DNA of 64,000 bases from contig JAUMIR010000001.1 of assembly GCA_030847615.1 (NCBI GenBank), positions 288,636,187 through 288,700,186 on the forward strand, in the 5' to 3' direction. A program made the position numbers and the translations under genes. Below the pieces are notes generated by a model. The model was not told the DNA's origin and did not search any database. It was given only the letters and a program-made list of their open reading frames with translations. Of this stretch, positions 1 through 11,946 are shown piece after piece. Each line of letters opens with the position of its first letter. Within the stretch, counting starts at the first letter, position 1. The DNA is from Gambelia wislizenii. Lineage: Eukaryota; Chordata; Lepidosauria; Squamata; Crotaphytidae.

Positions 1-2146
1 GCACAAGTGGGCAGATTCAGGCATTTGGGATCTGCTTTGGTTTTTTTGTTTTTTACTAGAACCCTGATGTCCCTGAGGCAGCGCCTGGTGAAACAGAGAT
101 TTGAGAGAATAAAAGAATTTAGTGTCTGGGAATTTCTTTTGAACATCAAAACTGAATGGAGCTCACAGTCCTCCCACAGGACAGTTCACCCCCATTCCTC
201 CAGGTTTCTCAATTTCAGCAGTGTAATTCAGGGTGGGGAGGGGAGGGAATTAGGAATTAGGAATCCTTGCTGATTTGCTGCAAATTACACAGAGAGTATC
301 AATAAATCCAGATGTACTCTCAACCCACCTTGGTTTAGAGCATATTCCAGTGATTCACAGTAAGGAAATATAAAGACAGTGGAACCAGTGTCTGAACCTT
401 ATTGGTTATGCTCCTTAATAAGAGTCTTCACACCTTCCTCTTAGGACGGATCCTGTGCATTTTTTTTTTTTTTGGGTGGGGGGAATTGGGAAAATAATTA
501 TAAGGGGGGAAATAGTTTCACAATGAGGGAAATGGATCCCCCAAAAATATTTAACATAAGTCTCTGTATTAATGCTGAATCAATGCAAAGGAGTTTGTCT
601 TCAGGAAACGTTCCTGTTCACTATAATTCACTGGAAAATGTTGTGTCAATATCGCAAAAGTGAACAAGCAAGTAAACAAAATGAGCCTTGGCCCTGCTGG
701 CTGGGGAATAGTGGAGTAGTGGAAGTGGCAGCCCAACATTTCTGGAGAGCACCGGAATGAGCAAGGTTGCATTAAATGAGCACAGAGGAGGAGACAGAGA
801 AACTGGATGAAGGATGACATCACGATCATACTAATATGCCTTTAATGGGTATCAGAAATGGATGACAATGGGGAGGTTTAAAAAAATTAACACAAGTAGA
901 GATGAACATTCCTTTGTCTGAGACAGGGTTGAATGTGTGACAAATGTCTGCCAAGGTCACGTGTGGTTCTGTGACACAGTTCCTTGTGAGAGAAAAATTT
1001 CCTTTGCACAAAAAGAATCTGATCTTCATCCTCTCCAGGAAAAAACCCAACATTTCACCTGTTATGCCCGCAGCACTCTGGCTCCAGGGGGCAGAATAGA
1101 GGTGTCTCAGGTGGCAGATTCTAGGTTGTCGTGAAAGAGAAGAAATTATCAGTTATTGGTTGAACTTGAGATGAGCAGGGGGTTCTGTGGAGTTTTCTGC
1201 TAATAAGCCAGAATAACATGGCTGACTTAGGGTACTAGGCAGCTTGACTTGGGTGACCGTGTATGCGTGCCTAAACTAGCAAAATATTTTGGGTTGGCCC
1301 CGATTGGCTGTCTTGAGTAAGAACTCCAGTATGCTGTTTGAAAGATCCACAGTGTACTGCAGTGATGAGAAAGGGGAATAGGTCCAGGACATGTTCTGGG
1401 CTAGGCAAAATAAAATTGGAATATGGGACTATAGAAAGCAGGCATGCTATTGTGGCTTGCCATGTTTTAAGAAAGATGAGGTAGCAACCTGCTTTGAAAA
1501 GCAAACAGAAATGACTAACATGCTAAAGTGGCCACCACCAAATGTTGAACATTTTATAAATGCCTTCTGCTTACTGTCAAAAGTCTTTTTTAAAAAAAAG
1601 AGAGAGAAAGAAAGAAAGTTGCTTCATACTTTCCCATGTAGCTCAGAAATGTCATTCCTTTGCATTTCCAGTGGGGGAAAAAACTGCACCTCTGTCTCCA
1701 ATAAGTCATTGAAATGCACATTATATTGACTTCTCAGTTTAAAATATAGTGCTTTATAGAATCTTTATGTGCACTTGCCATCCAATTAACACTTATTTGA
1801 AACATCGGTAGTGTCTTTATCTGCACAGCAATATAACTCTGCTTTTAACCTTCTGTACATCTGCACTGTCGCTCATACCCCAGCTCATTCAGCCTGCAGC
1901 AGATGTCCCATCCAGAACGGGAGACAGTTGTAGAATATTCAGTGCCAAAAATTCCATTAAGAGCAGACTTTAGATGTAAGGTTAGGACAACTGAAATGCC
2001 AAACAGCAAAGAAATGCAATACTGTACAGTTGTATCACTAATAGGCAAAAAACATAGCCTTAATGTGACATAAGGTTGGCCTCTGCAGTCAGTTCCATTA
2101 ATTAGTAGGATACTATTAATTGATAGGATCATAGGCATGTTTCTTG
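1..2146. other. No recognised gene or element
   Basis: Unique-looking AT-rich sequence with only short open frames. A poly-T run lies at about 461-475. I recognise no coding motif, RNA or clear repeat, so this is best treated as non-genic flank. Confidence 0.5.
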
Positions 2147-2532
2147 AGGACATGAGAAAGAGCCTTCCCAGTGGCTGCTCCCAAACTGTGGAACGTACTT
2201 CCACAGGAGGTCTGGTTGGCCCCTTCTCTCCTCTACCGGCAGGCAAAGACCTTTTTGTTTAAGCAGTCCTTTGATTCTTAAATTATGTGATAGAAAAGTA
2301 TTTTTGAAAGCGCTGTGCTGTGCTTTTATCTTTTCAATTATGTTTTATGTGTGTTTTGAACTGTTTTCAAACATATACTTTTTAAATTGAATTTTTGTTC
2401 ATTTTTTAAAAAATTGTAAAATAAGATTTTACCTCGATTTTTGTTTTAAAGTATTGTAAGCTGCCTTGGGGCCTATGCTGGGAGAAAGGCACTATAAAAT
2501 ACATGCCCACATGCATGCGTACATGCATACAT
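2147..2532 (+). mobile_element. L2-type LINE 3' end
   Basis: The stretch around 2165-2230 (GTGGCTGCTCCCAAACTGTG followed by a TTCCACAGGAGG-type motif) resembles the end of the C-terminal domain of L2-type LINEs, where an LWN-like peptide is followed by a charged tail. After an AT-rich 3' UTR the sequence reads TGTAAGCTGCCTTGGGGCC and GGGAGAAAGGCACTATAAA, the kind of terminus seen at vertebrate L2 3' ends. A degenerate simple repeat (CATGCATGCGTACATGCATA) follows at about 2508-2530. The copy is 5'-truncated and non-coding. The class is inferred from the terminus, and the 5' limit is approximate. Confidence 0.6.
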
Positions 2533-4015
2533 ACTGCAATTAAGCTTTAGAGAGGACTGGCAGAAGTACCAGCTTTGCTTGGGTTAGGACTTCATAGTCC
2601 CCAATGTACTCTTTCAGTTTCCCTCTGGTCTTTCTCCCCTGCCCCCCAAATATCTTTCTCACTGTCCTTTCTTCTCCCCTCCTTCATGCTCTTTAAGCCT
2701 TTCCCTTTTTCCATTCTCTTTGCTACAAAAACTAGGCAAGAAGAAATCTTTCTTCCTCCTTCCCTTTCTTGGAATTCTGGGCCCTGCAAAGGGAAGCAAA
2801 ATGTGGAAGTGCCTAGAGGTCCTGTGAGAGGGGAGGAAAGAGAAAGAATGTTCTAGCCCTGCTGGTCCAAACTTGTCTCTAGGGGACATTAGTGTTGCTT
2901 AGGGTCTAAAGCATGAAACAGGCTACAGACAAATTTTGATGAACACAAAATAACTCCCTGGTAGCTAAATTCCACTGTCTCCATAGTATAAACACAGAAG
3001 GAAGGAGGGAGGGACATACACAGACATACGCCTTCTTTATTAGTACAGATAAATAAGGGGTTGAGTCAAAATTTGCTCTCAATGGTGTTAACACTCTCAC
3101 TGGAGGGAAGGTGTGGGACAGCTATAGTTACTCAGTTTTCCTTCCCTTTGTGGCCCCTGAAAGACTGCTCGGGGAACCTTCCAGAAGAGCATACAGAGCT
3201 CCCTGGAGAGTGCAGGAAGTATCTGTGACAGCACTCTTTGCCTCCATCAGGATGCTGCTCCTGCACTGGCTCCCAGTTCCTTTCCCATGTGGATCCAACC
3301 CAATCACTGAGTACAATAGAAGATAGCAGATGGCTTTTCAAGTCCCACCTCCTCAGCCCTGGGCATTAAATGCATGGTTTTCTAACTTAAGTCTGGATGC
3401 TTGATTTTCATGTCTCTGTGGTTCTCATATTTATAAGGCAGATGTCATCTCTCACTTTTATGGGTGGTTAGATTCTCTTTGAAAACGCATGTCACAACAT
3501 AGAAGCAGTTCAGTTTCCTTTTTTGCAGGCTTTTGCCTTTTGGCATTTTAAATTGACCTAATGCTATGCATTTACTCTTCACTCAGCAGAGTTTTTTGCC
3601 ACTAAATTTAACTGTTGTTTTCTTTTGAAGTGTCAGATATTATTTACACAAGTGTATATTCCTCTTAAATGTTTCCAGATGATGCTTGCAATGAAATGTG
3701 ATGCACTGACCCTGTACTGGAACATGATGTCAAGTTGAGACATTCCTTTCTCTTTTACTTTTCTACCATTTCATCAACAATGTTTTCATCAGTGCAGATT
3801 TTCTCCTGACCACTATCTCTGCCCTCCTATTACCACTAGGTAACACTTCCCTTATGTTAGTTCCCCTTCCCTAGTTCTTACTCTACGGTTGTGCTACTTG
3901 CTACTCTTCTGCCATGCAAATAATTATTACCATCTATCTGTCTGCAAATTGAAACAACCACATGTTTGAAAACAAGTCAAGAGAAGCATTTGTATCTCCA
4001 AATTTATGTAATTAT
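2533..4015. other. Mostly unclassified, possible L2 scrap
   Basis: No gene seen. At about 3250-3290 a plus-strand frame reads LLLHWLPVPF, which resembles the LHWLPV motif of the L2 C-terminal domain. It could be a very short, decayed L2 fragment, but one motif alone is weak evidence. The rest is AT-rich single-copy-looking DNA. Confidence 0.3.
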
Positions 4016-4110
4016 TGAAAAGATTTATATACCACTTTTTAGCTTAAAATTATCTCAGAGTGGTTTACAAGATCAAAAAGCAAGAAAATGTACTAAAAGC
4101 CGTGGATAAA
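4016..4110 (-). mobile_element. L2-type LINE/SINE 3' tail
   Basis: TTTATATACCACTTTTTAGC followed by a TGGTTTACAAG-type motif is the reverse complement of the common TGTAAACC...GGTATATAAA terminus of L2-like elements. Only the last hundred or so bases survive. Similar tails occur at about 22985 and 55898. Confidence 0.4.
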
Positions 4111-4513
4111 AGTAGTAAAGGATACAACAATAAGAAAGTAAAATATTACAAGAGCTTGGGAAAAGTACCTTTTTGGACCAAACCCTTCAACCAGTAGAGT
4201 GACTGACCATGCCAGCTGAGAAATCCTTGGGAGTTGCAATCAAAAGAGTAACTTTTCTAAGTGCTGAATATAAATTCCATGAGCTCAGTGGGCTCACTTT
4301 TAGGACTGTTCTCCAAAGTACTTCGTCACTCCTACCACTTAAGAATGACAGCATCTTCAAGTGTAGTCACAAATTTAATAAAATATCCACTAATTATGTA
4401 CCCTGTTCTCTGAAAACAGATGGCCAAATACATACATTTAACAAGGGAATGGTTTTGTAAAAAAAAAAAGGGGGGGGGGAGAAGAAGCAGTTTGTGGTTT
4501 GGCAAACTGTCTT

Positions 4514-4912
4514 AGAATCATAGAGTTGGAAGAGACAACAAGGGCCATCTAGTCCAACGCCCTGCCATGCAGGAATACACAATCAAAGCACTCTGGACAG
4601 ATGGCCATTGCTGTTTAAAAACGTCCAAAGAAGGAGACTCCGCCACACTCCAAGGCAGTGCATTCCACTGCCGAACAGCTCTTACTGTCAGGAAGTTCCT
4701 CCTAATGTTGAGGTGGAATCTCTTTTCCTATAGCTTGAGTCCATTGTTCCATGTCCTAGTCTCTGGAGCAGCAGAAAAGAAGCTTGCTCCATCCTCAGTA
4801 CGACATCACTTCAAATACTTAAACACGGCTATCATGTTACCTCTCAACCTTCTCTTCTCCAGGCTAAGCATACCCAGGTCACTAAGCCACTCATCACAGG
4901 ACATGGCTTGAA
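4514..4912 (-). mobile_element. CR1 LINE 3' end
   Basis: On the minus strand this is a CR1 3' terminal segment. It starts at the plus-strand coordinate with AGAATCATAGAGTTGGAAG, the complement of the terminal CAACTCTATGATTCT motif. It continues with the complement of the motifs for ACTGCCTTGGAGTGTG, GGAAGAACTTCCTGACAG and GAGAAGGTTGAGAGG. It matches the two other CR1 copies here (38694 and 46637) in order and spacing. It is 5'-truncated, as is usual for CR1, and not coding. Confidence 0.85.
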
Positions 4913-5214
4913 TACTTGAATACAAGGAACCCCCCCCCGAGTGTTTGTGTAGGAGAGAAACAAATATTGGTATAGAACAGTGCTCTCTTTATATTTATGC
5001 AGTTCCCAGAATGCCTTAGCCAGTCTGCCCAATAGCTAGGGTGCTCTAGGAGTCTGAAAACATTACTTTTATAAATTCAAGGGCTGCTGCTCATACCACC
5101 AGACTGGGAGATTAATCATTTTGGGTTAAAGAGTTCTCTGTCCTAAGGAAGAGATTTTTGAGGCACCTATTGCTACATGTACAAAGCTCTACTTCACCCC
5201 TTCTCTGTTTTGGG

Positions 5215-5266
5215 GCAGGGGTCTGTGCACATGTGTGTGTGTGCATGCACATACACAGACACACAG
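5215..5266. repeat. Degenerate (CA/TG)n microsatellite
   Basis: Interrupted alternation of TG and CA dinucleotides, including TGTGTGTGTGTGCATGCACA. No associated gene. Confidence 0.7.
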
Positions 5267-5851
5267 ATATGTCTCATTATAGCTGCCATAATTTCTAGTT
5301 GGAGCCATTCTGACTGGGGATGATGGGAACTGCTGCCCAACCTGTGTGAAAGGTACTAAATTTGGGAAGTCTGGATTAAACTGATGCAATAGGACTGGAA
5401 TAACACAGATTCTTAGCCCCACTCTGCCATGAAGCTGTCTGGGTGACATTTGACTACTCCTGTCTCCCAAGCTAACTTTGTCCAGAGGGGATAAGAGGAT
5501 GAGTTCAGCCCCTGGAGAATGGTCCCTGGTATGCTGCTTGTGTCCCTTGGAGAAAAGCAAAATGTAAATTTAATTAATGAACAATTATACTGATGAATGT
5601 TTAAATCCCTAATATCAATAAAGTAGTGCAACTTGTGTCTGAATGCAGATATGTGTGGTTTCATGAGAATTATAAAGAGAAGCCAGCAAGCCATGAGAAT
5701 TTCCCCAGAAATATTTACTGCACCTGACCATTTTTGGATTTTGAGGTATGTCAAAACTATATTGTTCCAATATGAGACAAAAGTCTAATTCTACAAATGG
5801 TTTAGACTCTCTCCCACTGCCCTCCAAAAACCAATGTTCTATGAGAATATA

Positions 5852-5942
5852 ATGTTGTTGTTCATTGTCATCAAGTCTGTTTCAACATATGGTGACCCTA
5901 TGAATGAGAGACCTCCAAGAAACCCTGTCATCAACTGCCCTG
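5852..5942 (-). mobile_element. SINE/LINE tail fragment
   Basis: GTTGTTGTTCATTGTCATCA followed by a TATGGTGACCCTATGAATG-type stretch is the complement of the GGGTCGCCATAAGTCG-type tail seen in the SINEs at 8659 and 11716, with the (AAC)n end at the left. It therefore looks like a 3' fragment of a related SINE or its partner LINE on the minus strand. It abuts the Tigger-like MITE at 5945. Confidence 0.5.
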
Positions 5943-5944
5943 TA

Positions 5945-6172
5945 TAGTCGGCCCTCCATATCCATGGGTTCTGCATCCACAGACTCAACCAGCCACGACT
6001 TCAAATATTTAAGAAAAATTCCCAAAAGCAAACCTTGCTGTTCACCATTTTAAATAAGGGATGTCATTTTACTATGCCATTGTATCTCGTAATGGGACTT
6101 GAGCATTCACGGATTTTGATATCCACGGGGAGGTCCTGGAACCAAACCTCAGAAGATACTGAGGACCCACTG
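5945..6172 (-). mobile_element. Tigger-like MITE, family T1
   Basis: About 228 bp with terminal inverted repeats: the left end reads AGTCGGCCCTCCATATCCAT and the right end ACTGAGGACCCACTG. It is bracketed by TA dinucleotides, the target duplication of Tc1/mariner and pogo/Tigger transposons. Internal phrases (ACTTGAGCATTCACGGATTT, GGTCCTGGAACCAAACC) match, in inverted orientation, the copies at 11009, 19808 and 21719. It is too short to encode a transposase, so it is non-autonomous. Confidence 0.75.
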
Positions 6173-6196
6173 TACAGCAATATATATGGCTTAATT

Positions 6197-7279
6197 AAGA
6201 AAGAGTAAATGATAAGAAATGAAATGGAAATAAAGCTGGAAGTACAAGAAATAATAAGATTGAAGGAGTGGTTGGAAAAAATGAAAAATAAGAGTTATTT
6301 GGAAAAAAAGCATTAAGGGAACAAGAAATTACATGGTTCAAATTAACACAGAGCAGTGGACAAAAAAATGGTTAAAGGGGAGAGGCTGTAGAAAATATAC
6401 AAAATTTGAAGAATTAATTTTACAAGCCACCCAAGAGAAAACTACCATAAAAGGTATTACAAGTAAAATTTATAAAATATTATTAGAAAATGAAGATTGC
6501 AAGATTATCTTAAAGATTTATGTGAAATGGAGTAGCAATTGTAATAGATGTAGGTGGGAGAAAATATGGAATATGTGTGACTTGAAAACATTATCAGTAA
6601 GAATAAAAGAAAATTGTTATAGGATAGTATGGAGATGGTATCTAACATCAGTAAGATTGAACCAAATAGATAAAAAGTATACAGCACAGTATTGGAGAGG
6701 ATGTTAAGAACTGGGGACGTATATTCTTATGTGGTGGCATTGTAAATATGTGCAGAGTTTTGGGCAAATGGTAATAAAGGAGATAAAATAGAGATAAATA
6801 TTCCTTTATGCCCTGAAATAGCATTACTATCATATTATGACAAAATACAAGAGTCCCAAGCTATTAAGGATTTATTAATAAATTTGCTGACAGCAGCAAG
6901 GTTAATAATAGCAAGGAAGTGGAAAACACAAGGCAATTATCAAATAGAAGAATGGTACAGTGAAGTATGGGAAATAGCTATAAATGAGAAATTAACAAAC
7001 AGTATTAAAGAACAAAAAGGGAAAGAAAGATTTTGGAGAGAAATGGAGCAAGTTTTTAGATTTTGTATTAATAAAGGGGAGAGGAAACAAATCAGCGTTG
7101 GAAACAATGGAATTTTGGAAAGATGGATGAATGTACAGTTGAGATCCCAGGGTGGAGGGAATCACTTATATGCTAATAAGTATAATTGTTGTATTGGTTG
7201 GGTTTATAATTTGTATGTTCTAAAAAATAAATAAATAAATAAATAAATAAATAAATTTAAAGAAAGATTAAATGATGAG
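6197..7279 (+). mobile_element. Degraded L1 ORF2 3' fragment with tail
   Basis: Plus-strand frames at 6333-6707 and 6884-7234 resemble the C-terminal part of the L1 ORF2 at the right edge of the window. The pairs include WRWYLTSVRLNQ beside NRWYYTPVRLNK, and LTAARLIIARKWK beside ITAARLLIAQKWK. Frameshifts separate them, so the gene is dead. The element ends in a tetranucleotide tail (AAAT)n at about 7225-7256. Flanking 20-mers AAGAAAGAGTAAATGATAAG (6197-6216) and AAGAAAGATTAAATGATGAG (7260-7279) differ at two positions and are a probable old target-site duplication. The insert itself is then about 6217-7259, a strongly 5'-truncated copy. Confidence 0.8.
7225..7256 (+). repeat. (AAAT)n tail of L1 fragment
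   Basis: Eight or so perfect AAAT units directly after the L1 3' end, acting as its A-rich tail. Confidence 0.85.
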
Positions 7280-8658
7280 GTGGATAGATGAAGGCAGGAA
7301 TGGATGTCTGAATTGTATGGAGATTTTTTAAATAAACAAACCTGTTCGCTTCAGTTTTTATGTGTGTCTTTGTGTGTGCATTTGGTCTCTACTTCAAGTG
7401 GCAAATGTCTTGAGACGGTACTTACTGAACATCTGATAATCTTTAATGCCAGTACTAGAATGAGTGCATTTTTCTCTGTCCCTTAACACATCACATGAAC
7501 GATTCCAGTGTATGAAGGAGAAATACATCTGCAAGTAAATATTTCATTTTTAATGCTCTTAGCAGTGATATCTAAATGTCGGATGATGTTCAAAGTCAAT
7601 ATGCTTTCAGCCATCCAGATCTTTATTGTTTGCTTGAGAGAGTAGTGGTGTCAACCATGTGTCAGATTCCTACAGAGAGAAGTGGTGTTCCACCTGAATT
7701 CTAGGATGTCAACTATTATATTGGAAGAAAACCAGTCATCTGAATCTATTTTTTATGCCTCTCAGGCTGAATATCCTCACAGCCTAATGGGTCATTTCTC
7801 TTCACTCTTGTCCAACTTGCAAATTGCAAAAGGTACTTTTTGGACTAGACCTTCTAGAATTCCCCAAGGTCAGATTATGACAGAATGTTCTTGCACAGAG
7901 CTGAAAAACATTTTTAAAAAAATAGCCACCAATTTATTGTAGTATTTTGTCCACTCTCAACTTGCCATAGCTGCAGTGGTTCCTAGAATCCTGTCTGAAT
8001 GGTCCTATTTGCAGCATAACTTCTGAACATACAGATGGTATAATCCTGAGTATGCCTAAGTCATGGTGAGAATGGCTTGGAGGATCATGTTTAGAAAAAT
8101 AACCAGAAATCCCAGAGAACAACTGGAAAGGTAACTTTATACACTTTCTCCAGACAAGGTGGCAGCTGGCAACAATCAAGCACTTCAGTTCTTCACAGAG
8201 TTAATATGCACAGTGGTCCTTTTGATTTCAGTGCGGGTGACATTATGCATAAAGGTGCCCTTTAGTACTACATTTAAGATTGTCCCATTGAATAAATGAA
8301 TACACGCAGCATAGGTTTTACTTATTATTTGTATGCTTGTTGTATTAAAATATACTTCTCTTGGGCTGAGCAATCCTATAAGGAAGGATGAGGGGGGGGG
8401 GGAGAAAAAGGCAAAGGAGCTGCCATTGACCATGTTCTGCCAGTTTGTGCCAGCAGGTTGGATGGCAGAAATGTTCAGTTTTTTACCCTTTATAATTTGG
8501 ACTTAAATAAGGATTTCTTATTCATGGGAGAGAGAGAGGCAAAAAAAACAAAAAAACCCTTTCTGGGAGGGACATCAACTCCAGGATGGGCAGCAGTCTC
8601 CCCCACACCCAATTCTGATGCCATACTTGATGAAATGGGAGGTCTTGTGTTCTTATTA
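7280..8658. other. No recognised gene or element
   Basis: Single-copy-looking sequence with short frames only. A G-homopolymer of roughly ten bases lies near 8392-8402. I see nothing else to name. Confidence 0.4.
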
Positions 8659-8888
8659 GAGAGGCAGTATGGTGTAGTAGTTTGAGCATTGGACTATGAC
8701 TCCAGAGAACAGGGTTCGAATACATGGAAACCCACTGGGTGACCTTGGGCAAGTCACACACTCTTAGCCTTAGACAAACGCAAAGGCAACTCCCCTCTAA
8801 ACAAATCTTGCCAAGAGAACCCTGTGGTAGGTTCACCTTAGGGTCACCATAAGTCAGAAAACACTTGAAGGCACACAAGAACAAAAAT
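8659..8888 (+). mobile_element. tRNA-derived SINE
   Basis: The head has Pol III promoter features: a degenerate A box in GGTGTAGTAGTTTGAGCATT and a near-canonical B box GGTTCGAATAC about 35 bases further on. The core contains CTGGGTGACCTTGGGCAAGT, the phrase shared with MIR/CORE-type SINEs. The tail AGGGTCACCATAAGTCAGAA and ACACAAGAACAAAAA is of the type shared with a partner LINE (BovB-like ends in squamates, from known biology). About 230 bp. It is an inactive fossil copy. Confidence 0.85.
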
Positions 8889-9114
8889 GTGTTCTTATTG
8901 CTCCATGGCCTCTCCTTATGTGCCACCTTTTTGTGCTTTCCAATGTCAGCTGGATCCAGCATCAGAGAAACATGTTCACAGGCCTTTCTGTAGTTGACCC
9001 AGTTGGATCTCTTTCTTATCTTGGAGATGGAGAACCCAGGCATCTTATGGTCCTGGGATGGCTTCCCATGGGCCATACAGTTGCACTCTACATGCTGAAT
9101 CTGGAGTGGAAATC

Positions 9115-9228
9115 CAGCAGTCCTCAAAATGTTGCTGCACTACAATTCCCATCAGCCCTAGCCAACATAGCCAGTGGTGAGGAATGCTAGGAACTACAAC
9201 CCGAAAACATCTGGAAAGCTGCATAATT
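9115..9228. mobile_element. Palindromic hAT-like MITE
   Basis: Two inverted arms meet around AGCCCTAGCCAACATAGCCA: the left arm contains CACTACAATTCCCATCAGCC and the right arm GGAACTACAACCCGAAAACA. This is the widespread amniote palindromic element with ACTACAACTCCCATCA-type arms. Related copies in the window lie at 16135, 22261, 36925 and 54502. Confidence 0.55.
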
Positions 9229-11008
9229 ACCACGTCTGAGCTAAAGCCACTCTAGAGAAGGCCAAATAAAATCAATAGGACTTGAGTAAATTGTGTGTAC
9301 GTTTTTCAGATCGCATGGCTTGGCCTTGGTCCTTAGGTCCTAGACCATCTTCTCTGGTCCTAGGGCAAGAGGGAGGAATCAGGGTGAGTGCACTGGTCTG
9401 AAAAGTGCGTGTATAAACATTTCTGCATTTGTCAGACTTCTAGCTTCTATTTGAATGGCATACTCTGTCCAACTGTGGTTCATACTTAAACCAGTCATGT
9501 TTAATCACCAAGGGCTGTCTCTTGTTACACCTCCATGACAACATCAACAGGGCTCACCGCCTCAGACATTGCAAGGAGTCATCCCTAGGTCTCAGGACCC
9601 AGGATAGTCCTGCTCTAGCAACTCTAGTTGCAACTAACACAAGTCCTATTGCTTTCAGTGGGTCTACACAAGCCAACACTAACACTGGATTTATTCCTAA
9701 AACAATTTTAAAGCATAGCAATTAAATAATGCAATCTAAATCTAGGTTAAAAAGAATTTTTAAAAAATAGTCAGCTCCAGCAAAGGTCAACCAATTTCTC
9801 CAAATAGCTAACTTATCAGAATTTTTTTTTTTTAATTGAATGAGGAGGGTGCATATATGTTCAAGGAAAAAAAGAAGTAGCAAAAGTCTCTGCTTGGGTC
9901 TACATCTTTGACAATTGTTGGGATTTCGGTCTCACTGGTTCCATTCTGTACATCAGTGTGTCCACATGCTAAATACAGAACTGTGTTTCAAACCACATCC
10001 CACACATTTAGCATAGCTATACACTTTTATTAAAAACTGGGAAAGTATATTGTTTCTAAAGGCTATTTGGGAAAAAAGACACCAAAGGAAGCTGCAAAAT
10101 CTATTGTTTCTATAATCAGAGATATGCTATAAAGTGATACATATACGGTACAATTGTTTCTTGTTGCAATTTTTCAGTGCCCAGTGGCAGGAAAGTCTGA
10201 AAGAATTACAAGGAACTTTTTAATAAAAGGGAAAAAAACCTGGCTTTCTAACCTAGGGGAACCTTGCGTTGGTTTTTTTTAAAACTCTGAAACCAAACAT
10301 CCTTTTCAAATCCTCTACATTTTCTCTATTCCACCCTCTTCCCCTCCCCCCCCCCGCTCTTAAAGTCATGGATGATTTGTCCTATTCCCTGTCCAATAAC
10401 AGCCAGACCATTATTTTACAAGAGATTTTTTTTGGGTGTATTGTTGCATTTTTTCCTATGCTTGTTTTAAATGTAGGATATTTCATCCATACCTTGCAAG
10501 CAAAGAAATGATCACAAACCCAGGCAATATGAGATGAACTTCGAGCACCAAATATGTAGGCCCTTGGAAAGGGGGATGGGGACTGAAATACGAGCTGCTT
10601 ATTCTCCAAGCCCTTTAAACCCTCCAATCTGTTTTAAATTATTTGGGTGCCTCTATTTAAAGGTTAAATTTTTTGTTGTTGTTATGAGCCCTAGTTTAGT
10701 AATCCAAAACCTGGCCAATATCAGGAGAGAGCCAATTCACAGATTACACACCCAGGTTCTTTCCTGCGCTGGCCAGGAAAGTGAAACAGCATGCTTATTC
10801 TTAGCGACACATTCTGACAATGAATGAACTTTTCACATCTTGGCTCATAAAATAAACACAATCTATTCAGTGGGAAAATAAATTAACTAGCCTGGCCATC
10901 ATGTACGGGTATGTGATGGATTCTGAGTGAAATTTCAAGGTTGTGTTAAATTGGGCAGGAAGGATCACCCTTTATTTCATTTGATTTTAAAAAAAATATA
11001 TACATCTA
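9229..11008. other. No recognised gene or element
   Basis: No coding signal. Homopolymer runs occur at about 9823-9833 (T) and 10343-10354 (C). Otherwise AT-rich sequence that I cannot classify. Confidence 0.4.
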
Positions 11009-11223
11009 CAGTTGTCCCTTCATATTCGCTGGGGTTTGGTTCCCGGAACCTCCGTGGATACCAAAATCTGTGAATACTCAAGTCCCATTATATGCAGTGG
11101 CATAGCAAACTGGTGTCCCTTATATAAGATGGCAAAATCAAGATTTGCTTTTTGGATTATTATTTTTTAAAGAATATTTTCAAGCCATGAATACTTAAAT
11201 CCATGGATATGGAGGGACAACTG
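11009..11223 (+). mobile_element. Tigger-like MITE, family T1
   Basis: TA-flanked, 215 bp. The left terminus CAGTTGTCCCTTCATATTCG is complementary to the right terminus GGATATGGAGGGACAACTG. Its interior (CAAGTCCCATTATATGCAGT, CTTATATAAGATGGCAAAAT) matches the copy at 21719 almost word for word. It is non-autonomous. Confidence 0.85.
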
Positions 11224-11382
11224 TAATTATATCTGAATATAGTTATAGATAATTAGAGCTTTATTAGACTATGGATATAAAAGAACACAACTCAAATGTC
11301 AAAAACATCAAAAGCAACATCTTGACAAAATGTAGTCCTGTGACTCTAACATCATCATTTTTTTTTCTTCTCCTGTATGATT

Positions 11383-11530
11383 TTTAACACCTGTGCCTGA
11401 TGAAAAAGCCAGTGGAGCTTTGAAAGCTTGCATGATGTATTTTCTGTATTTTTGGTTGACCCAATAAAGGTATTGTTGGGTGAATTTGTAATGTTGTATT
11501 TTGCTTTACGCCCAACACGGCTACCTCTGG
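11383..11530 (+). mobile_element. Unclassified interspersed repeat (GATGAA...AAAGCTT type)
   Basis: CTGTGCCTGATGAAAAAGCC, TTTGAAAGCTTGCATGATGT, GACCCAATAAAGGTATTGTT and GCCCAACACGGCTACC form the ordered signature of a common tetrapod repeat. A minus-strand relative lies at 23104-23290. I cannot assign its class from sequence alone. Confidence 0.45.
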
Positions 11531-11715
11531 ATATGTTTTCTGCAGTAGCCCACTATCTCTGTTGAATCTATTATTGATTTCTCTCTAATAATATGTTTAG
11601 AGACACAAAGACACAAAAGAAATCTGTATATCGCAATGTCCAGTTGCATTAAAGTTTGTGTAGCATTTATGTAATTATTTTAGAAATTTCTTTTGTCCCT
11701 ATATCCTATAGACAT

Positions 11716-11946
11716 GCCTAAATATCCACAAGGCATCAGATCCCATCTAATCTTGGAAGCTAAGCAGGGTCAGGTCTAGTTAGTACTTCGATGGGAGACC
11801 ACCAATGAGTACGAGGTGCTGTAGGCTATGTTTCAGAGGAAGGAACTGGCAAAACCTCCTCTGAATATTAATTGCCAAAGAGAACCCTATGAACTTCATG
11901 GGGTCGCCATAAGTCGACAGGCGATATGAAGGCACATATGAATACA
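11716..11946 (+). mobile_element. 5S rRNA-derived SINE
   Basis: The head closely matches the 3' two-thirds of vertebrate 5S rRNA: ATCTTGGAAGCTAAGCAGGG, TTAGTACTTCGATGGGAGAC and GGTGCTGTAGGC occur in 5S order. The body contains TTTCAGAGGAAGGAACTGGC, and the tail GGGGTCGCCATAAGTCGACA is like that of the tRNA SINE at 8659. A second copy is split at 52186-52803. It is not a functional 5S gene because the SINE body follows and the 5' part of 5S is missing. Confidence 0.9.

Noticed and set aside
1845..2246. A 133-residue minus-strand frame
   Set aside because: It overlaps the L2-type 3' fragment in antisense and shows no family motif.
8665..8720. Possible tRNA gene
   Set aside because: A and B boxes are present but no cloverleaf acceptor pairing is visible, and the MIR-like core and SINE tail follow.
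8522..9127. A 201-residue minus-strand frame
   Set aside because: It runs antisense through the tRNA-derived SINE and has no recognisable domain.
11716..11820. Possible 5S rRNA gene
   Set aside because: The first part of 5S is missing, the sequence is mutated, and a SINE body and tail follow directly.
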